The notes under the pieces are model-generated. The model worked only from the letters and a program-made list of their open reading frames with translations, had not been told where the DNA came from and did not search any database. A DNA stretch of 64,000 bases from Caenorhabditis elegans (taxonomy: Eukaryota; Nematoda; Chromadorea; Rhabditida; Rhabditidae): the NCBI RefSeq assembly GCF_000002985.6, contig NC_003284.9:8308001-8372000 (forward strand), given 5' to 3'. Positions 22,563-33,154 of the stretch are shown here, one piece after another (the first letter of the stretch is position 1; every line of letters begins with the position of its first letter). Made by a program: the position numbers and the translations under genes.

Positions 22563-22847
22563 TTAATATATGGATTCCACTGATTTCTCACTTTCCTCTC
22601 GCTGTTCTTGTGGAGGTGGATCATTGACTTGATTGTCGGCATGTTCGTTTTGGTATGCACCATTGACGTGATAGTGCCCTTGACGTACTGGGGCGCGTTT
22701 TTTGATTATTCGGGTCCAAACAAAAACTGCAAGGGAAACGAGCCACCCAGCCACAAAAACGAAATAGAGAAGGACATCATTTGATAGAAGTGAGAAGTCA
22801 TCATTCAACTCCGGTGATTCGTTGGTTTGAATTGTCGAGGTCTGCAT
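22563..22847 (-). CDS. Small single-pass membrane protein, 94 aa
   Basis: ATG 22845-22847 lies shortly after an ATTTTCAG acceptor. The order is a ~30-residue acidic N-terminus with a NES sequon, a membrane segment (VLLYFVFVAGWLVSLAVFVW), basic TRIIKKRAPVRQG, then a tail with HYHVNGAYQNEH and DPPPQEQREESEKS. Architecture and tail are shared with 19559-19900. Function unknown. The tail is Q/N/E-rich and probably disordered. Confidence 0.7.
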   Translation of the reverse strand: MQTSTIQTNESPELNDDFSLLSNDVLLYFVFVAGWLVSLAVFVWTRIIKKRAPVRQGHYHVNGAYQNEHADNQVNDPPPQEQREESEKSVESIY

Positions 22848-22899
22848 GCTTACCACGTTTCTGAAAATATTACAAATCATTATGTATTTTTATTTATAA

Positions 22900-24180
22900 A
22901 AGAATACATTACTGAGAAGAAAAAAGGAATCACGATAAAAATTTCGTGTCTTATATATAAAAATCAAAACAAATTATATTTTCTAGAATAGTGTGGGTTT
23001 GATAGTTTGAAACAAAAGTCACGTGAGAAATGGAAAATTAAAAACGCAAAGCGAAAATCAAGGACTAATGAGAAAAATTATGTTTAGACAATAATATCAT
23101 ATTCTGACTCAGAAATAGTAGTATTTGTTTTTAGGAAGTTTGGTCAGATCAGTTTTCTTGATCTTACAAAATAGTCCAATGATGATAGAGAAAGCATGAA
23201 AACTTTTTTGAACATCTTTAATAAGAAGTAACAGTTTGACGACTTCAACCGTATATACCCAAAATGTGTAGGGATTCTTCTCAAAAAATTTCAGAAATTG
23301 TTTATGGATGTTCAAAATTTAAAAAAGGTCTAATTTTAGCTAAAATCTTAAATTTGGCCAAATTTTTCCGTGTCAGTAGTTGGAAGTCTAGTTTTTCTGA
23401 AATATCATCTTTTATTGTATATCTTGATATTTTATCTCACGTTATTTCGTTGATTACGGTACATTTGCACTGATAAGCAGTGTCTTGGAACAACAGAACA
23501 CATCTACACAAATTCGAGAGATCTCCATTCAGGTTTGTTTGGAAAAAACCAAAGCATCTGGAAGCTGTAAACGACACTCCGCTATGACGCTGCATGACGC
23601 TTAGTGGAGCACGTTTGTAACGCTCAGAATGGTGGACTTTCAAATAAAGAGTTTTAAAATGGAAACAGAAATAGTGAATTGGGCGAATGGACTGACAGGA
23701 CTAGGGTGCGTTTGCAAGTAAGGGAGACTAGAGCACGGCGCGAAAAGTTGTTTTCCGCTGTGAGATAACTGAGACATCTCAGGCAATCGACAGCATCTTC
23801 AGGTACGTTTACAAATGAGCATCACATAAATATTTTAAATACATAAATTAGGCATCCACAATACCACATAAGATTTTTCGATTTTACTTTGACGTCAAAA
23901 TTAGAATTATTAGGACTACTTTGAAATTAAAGTCACAGGATTGCAAGTTTTTACTAAAACAACAAGTGACGTCGTCGATACGTATTGGCGAAGAAGCAAT
24001 GTGGGAGGACTTCCAATCGTTACTAACAAAAGTGTAAATAAAATGAAAATTTTGAAAATTTCTGGACTGAATTTATTGTATTTGCACAAAACATTGTAAA
24101 CATAATAAAAGGGGCAATTAAGTCATAACTTTAATTATTCAAGTGGAAGAATTCAACTGAAAAAAACCACAAGAATTATA
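22900..24180. other. Intergenic
   Basis: No gene is supported. A GC-richer block at 23690-23815 ends in CATCTTCAG|GTACGTTT, a good donor context on the plus strand, but no coding frame precedes it; it could be a non-coding first exon. Confidence 0.3.
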
Positions 24181-24460
24181 TTACTGATTTTCCATTTCGA
24201 GATCGAGTTCAGGGTCACCTTGAGTATCGTGGATATAAACGTTGATTCGCACATGCACTGTTCTTTGCGGGATATTAGTATTCTGGATATGCAGATTTTC
24301 AAAATGACTTAGAATACCTACAATAAGTTCAAGAAGAACAGCAATGAGGTGAAGCAATATTATTATAAACTCCAAAAGACTCCAAACACCATGACAAAAA
24401 AGACTCCAAACACCATGACAAAATCGTCTTTGACAACAGGTTTCCAATTTCTTGTCTGGG
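24181..24460 (-). CDS. Possible small membrane protein, 3' exon only
   Basis: An 87-codon frame reads CCQRRFCHGVWSLFCHGVWS, then a membrane segment (LLEFIIILLHLIAVLLELIV) and a tail with TVHVRINVYIHDTQGDPEL, ending at a TGA/TAA-type stop at 24181. There is no ATG in the frame; the reading enters at a CAG acceptor near 24460 and an upstream exon must supply the start, but I could not join one in phase. A 24-bp unit is duplicated in tandem (about 24374-24421), giving the repeated CHGVWSL. Position and architecture suggest it belongs to the small membrane-protein cluster. Confidence 0.4.
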
Positions 24461-25167
24461 ATTAAATTAGAGTTCTTAATTCAATGGTCGATTAAAAAAA
24501 CGTCAGTAAATTAATGGTAAAATACTAAAGATTTTGTTCTGAAGCAGATCAATTACATCTATAATACTCACGTGATGAATTGTAAAAAGTAGAAGTAAAA
24601 GTTTTTCAAAATGTTGAAAGAAGTCAACAACGTCTATTGGGAATTACCTTACGTATCCATACGTAAATAATGCTGATTATCGTGTTACTTTTGTTTTAGA
24701 CGTCACCTGATTCAAAGTTAATTGAAGATATCTATACAGAGCTCATTTTAGTGTTGGTCTGATTCTTCATTCAATATAAAGTTGCATTAGTTAACGGAAG
24801 AACAAATTGATACTTTTGCATTTATGTCCTTTGCCAGCATTCGTTGATCAAACAAAAGTATAGAGAACATGAGTCTACATCAAAAATCTGTTAAACGGCT
24901 TAAAATCCAAAAGGAAGTGACATGTTCAAAATAGTGCAATAAATATTGTAAACTTGACTTTGGTTTTGGTTCTAGTTTGTTTTCGAAACTTGTTGAAAAA
25001 GAATTGGCATATGTTCTGCAGTTCAACATTGCAACTCTCTTCAGTGTCTTGCAGTTGATGTGTTGTAAATTAATTTTGGGTTTGAAGCAATAATGGACTG
25101 AGGAAAAAACAATTTTTAACAAGATTTTTATTACCGATGATCAACTCCAAGGAAACGATAATATCAT

Positions 25168-25429
25168 TTAAGCAACCGGGGAAATGGATGGCTGCTGTCT
25201 TCTGTCATCAGTTCTTTGCTTTTGAACTATTCTGATGATAGCGACATCACCGCCAACTTGGCCATTGAATTGAACGGCATTGTCCACATGAACTTCGTTT
25301 TCTCTCACGAATTGCAAAGAGGATTGGAGCAACGATGCAAATGATTAAAAAAGCGGAGATTACGACAATGAAAATGTTGAGGATGTTACCGTCGTCAAGA
25401 TTTGGCAATTCGTTGGGGTTTGATGCCAT
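25168..25429 (-). pseudogene. Small single-pass membrane protein with apparent +1 frameshift
   Basis: ATG 25427-25429 follows a TTTTCCAG acceptor. The frame encodes MASNPNELPNLDDGN, a membrane segment (IFIVVISAFLIICIVAPILF) and AIRERK, then within 20 codons ends at 25247 as an unconvincing SSCGQCRSIQWPSWR tail. Removing one base in the AAAA run at 25298-25301 would open the other frame, which reads NEVHVDNAVQFNGQVGGD and continues to TAA at 25168-25170, closely matching the HVNGAYQN-type tails of the neighbours. No intron can explain the shift. So this is a frameshifted pseudogene, a strain polymorphism or sequence error, or a gene that really uses the shorter 60-aa product. Confidence 0.55.
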
Positions 25430-25988
25430 TTTCTGGAAAAAAAAACAATGATAAGGCACTTTTTTGAAGTCATTAAGTGAAAAAATGTTCCTCTAAGTTT
25501 AAATTGATTTTGGAGATCAGTTCTATACAATTTCATACTTTAAAAGAAAAAGTAAACATTAAGCAACGAATTGGAAAAAAATAAAACGAAATCAGAAGCG
25601 AAAAACAAGAAATTAACGAGGAACGAATATCATCGTGTGAGTCAGGATCACACAATTCTTTGACTAGCTTCACAATAAGCTAATTGGATCAATGAGCATT
25701 TTGAAAGTTTGAAGATAACTGTGTCGGAGTAGTATCAACACAAATTCAAGTTTGTTTTTGTGGTGGTGAAAATTAGATACAGTTATGGTAACACAGTATA
25801 TACACTCTATTTAGAGTAAAACTGTGCACCAATATGAGATGCTTCCGGATATTCGTTCGATCTGGCAATAATCAAAATAAATAAATACACCTAATGGTTT
25901 TTTTTTCTAGCAATGGGTACGCCGTTTCCAATACTGAACGAGAATCGTTAAGTGTTCGACTATATTTATACATTGACATTTACACAAC

Positions 25989-26249
25989 TTATTCATCATC
26001 GAAGTTCACATTGAGTCCGGTGTTAGAACTGGCATTGGCTTCATCTTGCTTTTTGATGTTGATCACGCAGAGAAGTCTGATGAACGTGATTGCAATTACG
26101 GAAATAAGAATAATAGCAAGAAGAACATCATAATTGACTTTTTCACTGCTGCACAGTGCAAAAATCTGAAAAAAACTTTTTTTGAAGTAATTTTGAAACC
26201 AAAACATGTATCTATTAAGTATCCAAATAAGTTCCGGGTCAAAAATCAT
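25989..26249 (-). CDS. Small membrane protein with 5' end in a foldback element
   Basis: The well-supported part is an exon starting after TTTTTTTCAG at about 26166, reading ALCSSEKVNYDV, a membrane segment (LLAIILISVIAITFIRLLCV), NIKKQDEANASSN and a short acidic end. It has no Met of its own. The frame stays open through the acceptor to an ATG at 26247-26249, which lies inside the terminal repeat of a foldback element (26223-27051). Either the original first exon was displaced by the element or lies further upstream, or translation now starts inside the element. The family is as for its neighbours; function unknown. Confidence 0.4.
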   Translation of the reverse strand: MIFDPELIWILNRYMFWFQNYFKKSFFQIFALCSSEKVNYDVLLAIILISVIAITFIRLLCVINIKKQDEANASSNTGLNVNFDDE

Positions 26250-27051
26250 AACTTTGTTCGCTGCGTATCGATTTTTACGAAATTTTGAGAATTCACGTTA
26301 TCAACCATGATCTTTCATTTGACGGTAATCACAAAATTTTTTGACCACCCGAAGTGCCCTAACTTGGAGCCAATTTTTTCAGACATTTTTTGGATCTCGC
26401 TTCTTTTCAGCTTTGAATTGAGGTTTGTGTGCGGATTTTATTAAATTTTTTTTGTCGGTCGTCAAAAAATCTTCAAAAAAGTCTTTGTCAAAAATTCTTG
26501 ATTTTTCATACAAAAATGATGTAACTAAGTGTTAACTATTTTTACACATACAAAACATTTGAGTTTGATATTTGGATCTCAAGAAATACTCAAAAAACTC
26601 TAAAACTTTCCGGAAAAAATATTTTTTTACTATCATTTCAGAGTATCGAACTAAATGTAAACGTTTTTTATGTGTAAAAATATTATAGTTTACACATAGT
26701 TACATCATTTTTGTATGAAAAATCAAGGATTTTCGACAAAAAATTTTTTGAAGATTTTCTGACGTCCGACAAAAAAAAATTTTTGAACGGGTTTTTCCAA
26801 ACTTTTGTTTTTTTCCTTATAATGTATTTCAAACAAAGCAAAATCCGCACACAAACCTCAATTCAAAGCTGTAGGGAAGCGAGATAATAGAAATGCCTGA
26901 AAAAATTGGCTCCGAGTTAGGACACTTGGTCAAAAAATTTTGTGACTATTGTCAAATGAAAGATCATGGCTGATAACGTGTATTCCCAAAGTTTCATAAA
27001 AATCGATACGCAGCGAACAAAGTTATGATTTTTGACCCGGAACTTATTTGG
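26223..27051. mobile_element. Foldback element, 829 bp
   Basis: Termini are CCAAATAAGTTCCGGGTC and its reverse complement. Arms of ~370-400 bp match with modest divergence, sharing CAAAAATCATAACTTTG, CGCTGCGTATCGATTTTTA, ATGATCTTTCATTTGAC and GAATTGAGGTTTGTGTGCGG. The two arms meet around 26630 with little unique sequence. It is a different family from the element at 8342-9248, although both contain GTTCCGGGT near the tip. Confidence 0.85.
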
Positions 27052-27419
27052 AGACCTAATAGCAACAGAAAAAAATCATTTAATTCTTGCCAACACAGCT
27101 TGGTTAATGATACCTGTATAATTATCACGTATCAAATAAGAGAAAATGAGTAGCAAAAGGCGGAGATATGGAAAGCAATAATAGGATTCCCAACTCGTGA
27201 TTAGTCTTGATGTATATTTGAATTTGAATTTTATTTATTTAACTCAAAGAAAAATCGGACATTAGTAGTCATCAAAAATTGGCATAGATATCAGCATAGA
27301 ATTCATAACAAAATAAAAGATCTAGTACTAGTTTTCATTCATCAACACTGATAGATCACATCACTTCTGGTTCACAAACGTTTATTTGTTCAAGTTCAGT
27401 TCACTATTGAAAAAATAAA

Positions 27420-27743
27420 TTAAACGTCATAGGAACGTGGTAATATTTCGGGATTTCCCGGAGCAAGGTCCTGCATTGGATTTTCTTCGAATGGGTCAAC
27501 CGTACCGTACATTTCGAGCTCGTATCCAACGAGTGTTCCATCACCAAAATTTGGATTCTCGTATCCTGGTTGTACTTCTGGAGCCATTATGTGAGCAATG
27601 AGGATGACCACAACCATAAACGCCGCAAGGAATAGAAGTGGTAGTGGAGATGCGTAAATGCCATGCCCGGCGACGGGCTTTGTCGTTGCCATAGTAGTCA
27701 TTAAAAGTGATGCATTTGTTGCTTCTTGGGACAAACAGGCCAT
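27420..27743 (-). CDS. Small single-pass membrane protein with GY...PGNP signature, 107 aa
   Basis: ATG 27741-27743 lies 8 nt after a TTTTTGCAG acceptor. A ~35-residue Thr/Ala-rich N-terminus with an NAS sequon precedes a membrane segment (LPLLFLAAFMVVVILIAHIM) and a ~50-residue acidic tail. The tail contains FGDGTLVGYELEMYGTVDPF, then an E-rich stretch and LAPGNPEILPRS. The same order of motifs recurs in the genes at 28.7, 30.3 and 34.0 kb. TTTATT near 27379 gives a minus-strand AATAAA. I know of no named family with this signature. The conserved tail after the membrane segment looks like a partner-binding or sorting segment, which is inference. Confidence 0.75.
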   Translation of the reverse strand: MACLSQEATNASLLMTTMATTKPVAGHGIYASPLPLLFLAAFMVVVILIAHIMAPEVQPGYENPNFGDGTLVGYELEMYGTVDPFEENPMQDLAPGNPEILPRSYDV

Positions 27744-27899
27744 TTGAAGTCTGCAAAAAAAAAAGTCATTATTAACGAATAAAAAACAGATTTTAAGGTT
27801 CGAAAGTTTAATGGAATTATAGTTAGAAATACAATTTATTGGTTTGAGACTTTGCAAGAAAGTTGATAATAAGAACACATGATTTTATGGCGAGTGCGT

Positions 27900-28700
27900 G
27901 TGTAATGAAGGCTTTCACTGAGTTTGAGAGATATTCAAAACGAAGCAGACTTCATCGCTTCAGAACTCAGCCTGTAATTACATGCGAGAAAAAAAAAACT
28001 ACACCGACGTTAGTTACTGTCTAGAAAAAATTGTTTCATTTAAAAACTAACCAAAAATAATTACCCGCAAGCATTATCGTTTATGGACAATCTATCTGAC
28101 AAACCCACAACTAAAAAAAGCGAGTGCGTGAAAAACCGAAGTGAAGAGAACTCGAACTTTTTTTTTAATGGCAAATTTTGTCGCTGTATGAAGCCGTTTT
28201 TTTTCCCGGGTATCTGAATAACTGGTAATACATATTTCTATAATAAGTGATAATTGTTCGATATCTAAAATCTGGATCTGTGCAAAAAACGAGTCTACAG
28301 AAACGACTTGCAAAACGTACTTTAACTCTGAAAATTATTCTTTACACAAGCCATTCGCATATATAATTTGACTCTACGTTTTTATCGCTTTCAAACAAGA
28401 AACCTTAAGCTTAATCAGATGAAAGATCCTGTTTGTAATTTAAGCGTAAAACTAAATTTCATGTGAAAACGTTTTAGAGAAACAATTTCAGGGTGTCACT
28501 TTCGAAGTTCAAATAAGTTTTGGAGATACACTCTAGTACGCGATGTGTAGCTCCAGGAGTGTTCAGTCACTGTTACCGTTCTAGGCAGGCATTCTGATCT
28601 CCGTTGTTGTTTATTTCAGCTCATTTCTCTCAAATTCTGAGATTACCAGTACACATCATTTTTCCTTCGGAGTATTCATTTATTTCTATAGGACCAATAT
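27900..28700. other. Intergenic
   Basis: No gene supported. It presumably holds the promoter of the gene at 27.4 kb and, near 28678, the polyadenylation signal (TTTATT on the plus strand) of the gene at 28.7 kb. Confidence 0.4.
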
Positions 28701-28707
28701 CTCAAAA

Positions 28708-29007
28708 TTAAACATAACTAGGAATTATGTTTCGATTGCCTGAAGTGAGATGTACATCCTCTGTGAATGAGTCACCATGTTCGAGCATTCCAAATTCATA
28801 TCCAGCAAGCGTTCGATCACCGACACGTGCTTGCCTGGCACCGTTCCTGTCACCAGAACCAAGGTCGCACGCAAAAATAACCATCACTAGCAAGATGGCG
28901 AGGATGAACCAAAGGACAGCAACAGTTATCATCTGGTGTTGTTTCTGTGAAGTTTCCTCAATGGCAAGAGTTACGTCGATGATGGAATCAGTGTGAGTTT
29001 CGTTCAT
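28708..29007 (-). CDS. Small single-pass membrane protein with GY...GN signature, 99 aa
   Basis: ATG 29005-29007 follows a CTTCTCAG acceptor by 3 nt. The N-terminus (MNETHTDSIIDVTLAIEET) carries an NET sequon. The membrane segment is ITVAVLWFILAILLVMVIFA. The tail reads GARQARVGDRTLAGYEFGML, an acidic middle, then TSGNRNIIPSYV. It aligns with the 27.4- and 34.0-kb proteins at GD-x-TL-x-GY and at GN-x-x-I-x-P but has lost the proline after GN. Function unknown. Confidence 0.7.
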   Translation of the reverse strand: MNETHTDSIIDVTLAIEETSQKQHQMITVAVLWFILAILLVMVIFACDLGSGDRNGARQARVGDRTLAGYEFGMLEHGDSFTEDVHLTSGNRNIIPSYV

Positions 29008-29129
29008 TTTCTGAGAAGTGTATTTGATTGTGAGGTTAAGTGTAATTGCGTTAACGACATACTTATAAGTTAAAAATTCAGAAAGTATATCTGAAAAAGT
29101 AGTTAGAAGCATAAAATCAAAATAATGAG

Positions 29130-30250
29130 TCGAAACGAAGTCGACAACAAGGGCTAATGAGCTGTCCTACCTCCAATGCTGCCATTAGGGAATTATCAGT
29201 TGCGAGAGCATCAAAATCACGAGTTATGTGCATTTGGATTTGTCGGCAGCATTTCAAGGAGTAAAACACAATTATCGATTTTGTTTAAAAAAGTGGCAAT
29301 TACCCAGTTTTTGCCACTTTTAGGAAGCCGTCGATCGAAGAAAAAGTTTTTCTTCAAATTTTATGGTCTGCTTATGAATATTAATAATACATTGATTTTT
29401 CACATTTTCCATATGATTTAATCCAGCTTTGTGGAGTGTAAACACTCTGAAAATCTAAATATATGCCTGGAATGTACGGAATTTATTGCACTGAACTTTA
29501 AGGTGTATTTTTGAAAACTATGTTCATAAAATATCTACATATATAAAAAATGATCAGAAAACTTAAAGAATGGCACATGCTCCTTCCAAAACCGAGTACC
29601 ATCCCTTATTCTTTCAGATTCAAACCAAAACTTATTAGTTTTGTTTTCCTTTCCACGTGGTTTTTTTTTAGATATGTGGATGATTATATACTTTATTTTT
29701 TCAGTGTTTTTTTAGTCCAAATTATGTATATCAAACTCGTGAGTAAATGACCGTGACGGTGTATAACCGCACCATTCTAGAGAAATTATTCTGCTACTTA
29801 AAAAACTTGGAGCATAATAATTCTCACCGAAATGGCGGTCAACATTTTTATGTTTTTTACAACATTTTTGAAAATGAAGCAGCAAAAACACGCATAGACA
29901 AACTAGGTGTTCCACATTGCGGGTTCCGCGATCGTCTGTGTTTTGCATTCGGTGGGTGAGGCGATGACCCATTAAGGTGTTTGAAACTTTGATTTTGTTG
30001 TTTAGGATTAGTTCAAAGTTATTTAAAGAATAATTTGAAGTTTGTTAAGATTAACATTGCTTCACTTATACTTATACAATACAATACATTATGTTAGCTC
30101 AGCCTCAAAGTCAAAGAATGAAACAATGTTTTGATTTACAAGTTTGTTTGTTATGAGGTTCGCACTCACAAATTTCATTTTTTCACACTCATCGTGAAAA
30201 AATTAAACTATCTGATAAAAGAAAGTTCTGAAATTTTTTAACAAAAAATA
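29130..30250. other. Intergenic with a possible dispersed-repeat fragment
   Basis: No gene supported. The segment 29745-29975 is open on both strands, is GC-richer at its end (GATCGTCTGTGTTTTGC, GAGGCGATGACCCATT), and looks like a fragment of a dispersed repeat rather than a gene; this is an impression, not a match. Confidence 0.3.
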
Positions 30251-30296
30251 CTAAATATTATTCAACATTTGCAACATTCATTTATAGATTTAGGTA

Positions 30297-30620
30297 TCAA
30301 ACTTCCACAAAACAAGGAATTAAGGCTGCATTGCCTGAAGTAAGTCCATTATTATTGTGCTCTTCTAACTTTTCAGCAGGTTTGAACATATTGAAGTTGT
30401 AGCCAACAAAAGTATCATCTCAGTCATTTGCACCGCACGCGTTAATCATGGCAGGAGAACAGCCAATATACAATGCGATGAGGGTGATTAGCACAAAAAT
30501 TACAAGTATCATAAGAAAGATGAGAATAAGTAGGATAAAAATGGGTATAACGTGATTTTTCACATGCATGGCGTTTGCATCATCCCAAGTTCAGTTACTC
30601 AGAACCTGAGCATGGTCCAT
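30297..30620 (-). pseudogene. Signature-family membrane protein with two in-frame TGA codons
   Basis: This copy was found by translating through stops. ATG 30618-30620 follows a TTTTTTAG acceptor. The 108-codon frame starts MDHAQVLSN, meets TGA at 30591-30593 (codon 10), continues TWDDANAMHVKNH, a membrane segment (ILLILIFLMILVIFVLITLI), meets a second TGA at 30420-30422 (codon 67), then reads DDTFVGYNFNMF, an acidic stretch, GNAALIPCFVEV and a TGA stop. Start, membrane segment and the GY...GN...P signature align with the 34.0-kb gene (MVDHTRAV, VGYDLEVF, PGNPAIIPRCVEA). Apart from the stops the frame is unbroken and has no indels. A young pseudogene is the simplest reading. Confidence 0.7.
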
Positions 30621-30779
30621 GTCCTAAAAAATTAATACTGAACTCAACTTTGCAAAGACCAATAATTAAAACAACGACAAAATATAAACGGATTAAAAGT
30701 TATAAAGATTCAGTACAGCTGTGTATATATGCAGTGCCTCTATTTCAGATGAAACTATCTTGTCGAATAAAGCGGTGAG

Positions 30780-32640
30780 ATCAGAATGTGGGAAAAACTT
30801 TTACAAAATGAAAGAGCAAACATTTTTGGTGGGAAAGAAAGTTGGAGCCAAGTGGACAAAAGGGTAATGAAAAGCAGTGTTAACCAATATAGTTAACCAA
30901 ATATATCATATGGGAATTATATACCTCCTAGTCAGCTTAGCATGTTGCAAAAACCAAATGATAGTTGAGTTTTTGTTGCTTATTTGAAAATTATCGCTTC
31001 AAGTAAAATACAACTACGCGTGCATTAATTTTTTTTAAGCAAATTAAATTAACTATTAATTAAAAAGATTCCCAACCAGTACATTCAATTTTTAACCAAC
31101 GTTTTATTGCATTTGCTCAAAGATAATTCACATCAGTCTTCACCAGTTGTCTTGTGTGTTGGCTTTAACGATTTACAGTAAAAAAACTCCACCCACATTG
31201 CTGCTTGGCCAATACACGTTGGCAAGGTTGCTATCTAATTTTCTGAAACATAGTGTGTACGCGGGATTGTGAACTAAGCAATGAAACTATTCATTTCATT
31301 TACATTTTTTTTCTGAGTATAATAATTTTTTCTACGTTGTCAAGCATTCAGGTTTCAACAATTGGGAAAACACCGATAATGAACTCGTTAGTTGTTTCAC
31401 GCGTTTGAAATTCTATTACAACCTCTTGGTAATCTTTCAGGAACTTATGAGACTGCCCAGCTTGGTCAAAAAAGGTTCTTTCACACTTATCTCATTGACA
31501 CAAATTCTGTAGATTATGACATTGAACGTTGTTTTTAGAGTAACTTCAATTGAAGAGTTTTTTTGAAGAGTCCCCTTATTAACTATTTTTTTCTTCAGAA
31601 ACAACAATAAAAAATTTCATTCCGAATGATCAGGAAGTTCTACTCTTTATTCTTCAAATCAATTAGTCACATCAAAAAATTTTAAAAACTAAACAGACTA
31701 GAAATCAAATCGCCTACCGATCCTGACTCATGGGATGATATTATTGGTTATTAATTAACTTTCGTTTTTAACGGGAGTACATTGAATGTTTTTTTTACTT
31801 CTCACGTGCTTTAATTTCCACAATTTTATAATTCTTTTCTGACTTTAATCAAACTGCCGTATTAACTTCTTTGTTCGTTATAACTTTCTATTCTGAATAA
31901 TTTTAAAACTGTTTCAGAAGACTTGGAGTATACCAAATTCAGAGACGCAAAGGTACTTCCACTCTGCCACTGCTTTAAGTCACACTGGTAAGCGCTTTAT
32001 CTATTGGATATTAAAGTCATATTGAAGTAATGTTATTGGTTTATATGTATTGTTCATGCAAACTTTTCAATGATAATTACGGATAGTAAACATGTTCTTT
32101 TTTTTTTCAAATTAAATAAGAGTACTTTTGAAAATGTTAGTATTTTAAAACTATGGGAGACAATCTAGGAATTGAGAACCTTCCTGAGTTTACTTTTAAC
32201 ATACCTATTTACAGGGTGGGATAACCATGATTATGGCCTACCCTGTAATATTGAAAAACATGCAAAACGTGTTCTATGTCGAATGTTCTAAACCTTCACT
32301 ATGTTTTAGCTCAGTAAAAAAACCATGTTTTCCTGCTATATTTTCAAAGCTTAGTTGAATTCACATATTCTAAAAATTTGAAACATTACCGTGCTATTAG
32401 GTTCCATTAATTAATTTTTCCAAGTATGAATATTATTGTTTGAAAATAAAACACACTTGTTATCAAAGTGTAGGGGATAATATGTATAACTTCCCACTAT
32501 TGTTATTGGCTTTTTATGATTTCAATTCAGTCTATTTTTTCTTTAATATTCAACTCACTTTAAAAAAAAATCTGGTTCTAATTTTTTTTCAAAACAATTG
32601 TGGTTGATTAGTGTTTCGATATGATTGGAAATAAATGCTC
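30780..32640. other. Intergenic
   Basis: No gene supported. A 36-bp palindrome lies at 32213-32248 (CAGGGTGGG ... CCTACCCTG around CCATGATTATGG); a related string CCCATGATTATGGCCCACCCTG occurs near 52100, so it is probably the end or remnant of a repeat family. Confidence 0.4.
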
Positions 32641-32692
32641 CCCATACTTTTGAATACATCGAAAAATGATTTTAACCTCTTTCAGCCAAAAA

Positions 32693-32986
32693 ATGACACC
32701 AATCTCTACCCTAAAAACAAACTCACTTGGAGGAACCGAAGCAGACCTCACCAACCTACTCAACGCCAATATCCATCATATGGTGCTTATCCTTACTGTA
32801 CTCTCCCTTCTTCTTCTCTGGTTGTGCTCTGCATTTTGCAAAGAAACAAACAAGGCTGCTGCTGAAAACTTGGTTAAAATTCACTATAACCATCAGTTTG
32901 ACTGGGTTGCTGAGATAGGCACTGGACTTCCTTTAAGTGGATTTTTACGCAGAAAAGATGAATCCGTAGTTTATCTCAATAACTAA
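32693..32986 (+). CDS. Small single-pass membrane protein, 97 aa
   Basis: ATG 32693 is 7 nt after a CTCTTTCAG acceptor, so trans-splicing is likely. A ~28-residue N-terminus (MTPISTLKTNSLGGTEAD) precedes a membrane segment (HMVLILTVLSLLLLWLCSAF), CKETNK, then a tail with HYNHQFDWVAEIGTGLPLSG and FLRRKDES. AATAAA follows at about 33015. It has the size and layout of the other cluster members but not the GY...GN signature. It is the first plus-strand gene of the cluster. Function unknown. Confidence 0.7.
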   Translation: MTPISTLKTNSLGGTEADLTNLLNANIHHMVLILTVLSLLLLWLCSAFCKETNKAAAENLVKIHYNHQFDWVAEIGTGLPLSGFLRRKDESVVYLNN

Positions 32987-33154
32987 AATCGAATTTCACG
33001 TTGTTTCGAATGGTTAATAAACACTTCTGTTGAATTGTATTGTTTTTAGCGCTATTCAGATTAAATGATTCTGTGAAGAAAAACTAGTCCGGGAACAACC
33101 TGTTAAATTTTTATTGATAACACAATTTTTAATACTGCCGTAAATCTTTTCAGC

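Noticed and set aside
29712-29972. Overlapping open frames on both strands near 29.75-29.97 kb
   Set aside because: Neither has splice context or a recognised domain; repeat-like sequence is a better explanation.
30420-30422. Selenocysteine as explanation for the in-frame TGA codons
   Set aside because: C. elegans is known for a single selenoprotein (thioredoxin reductase), TGA at codon 10 would also need recoding, and I see no obvious SECIS-like hairpin.
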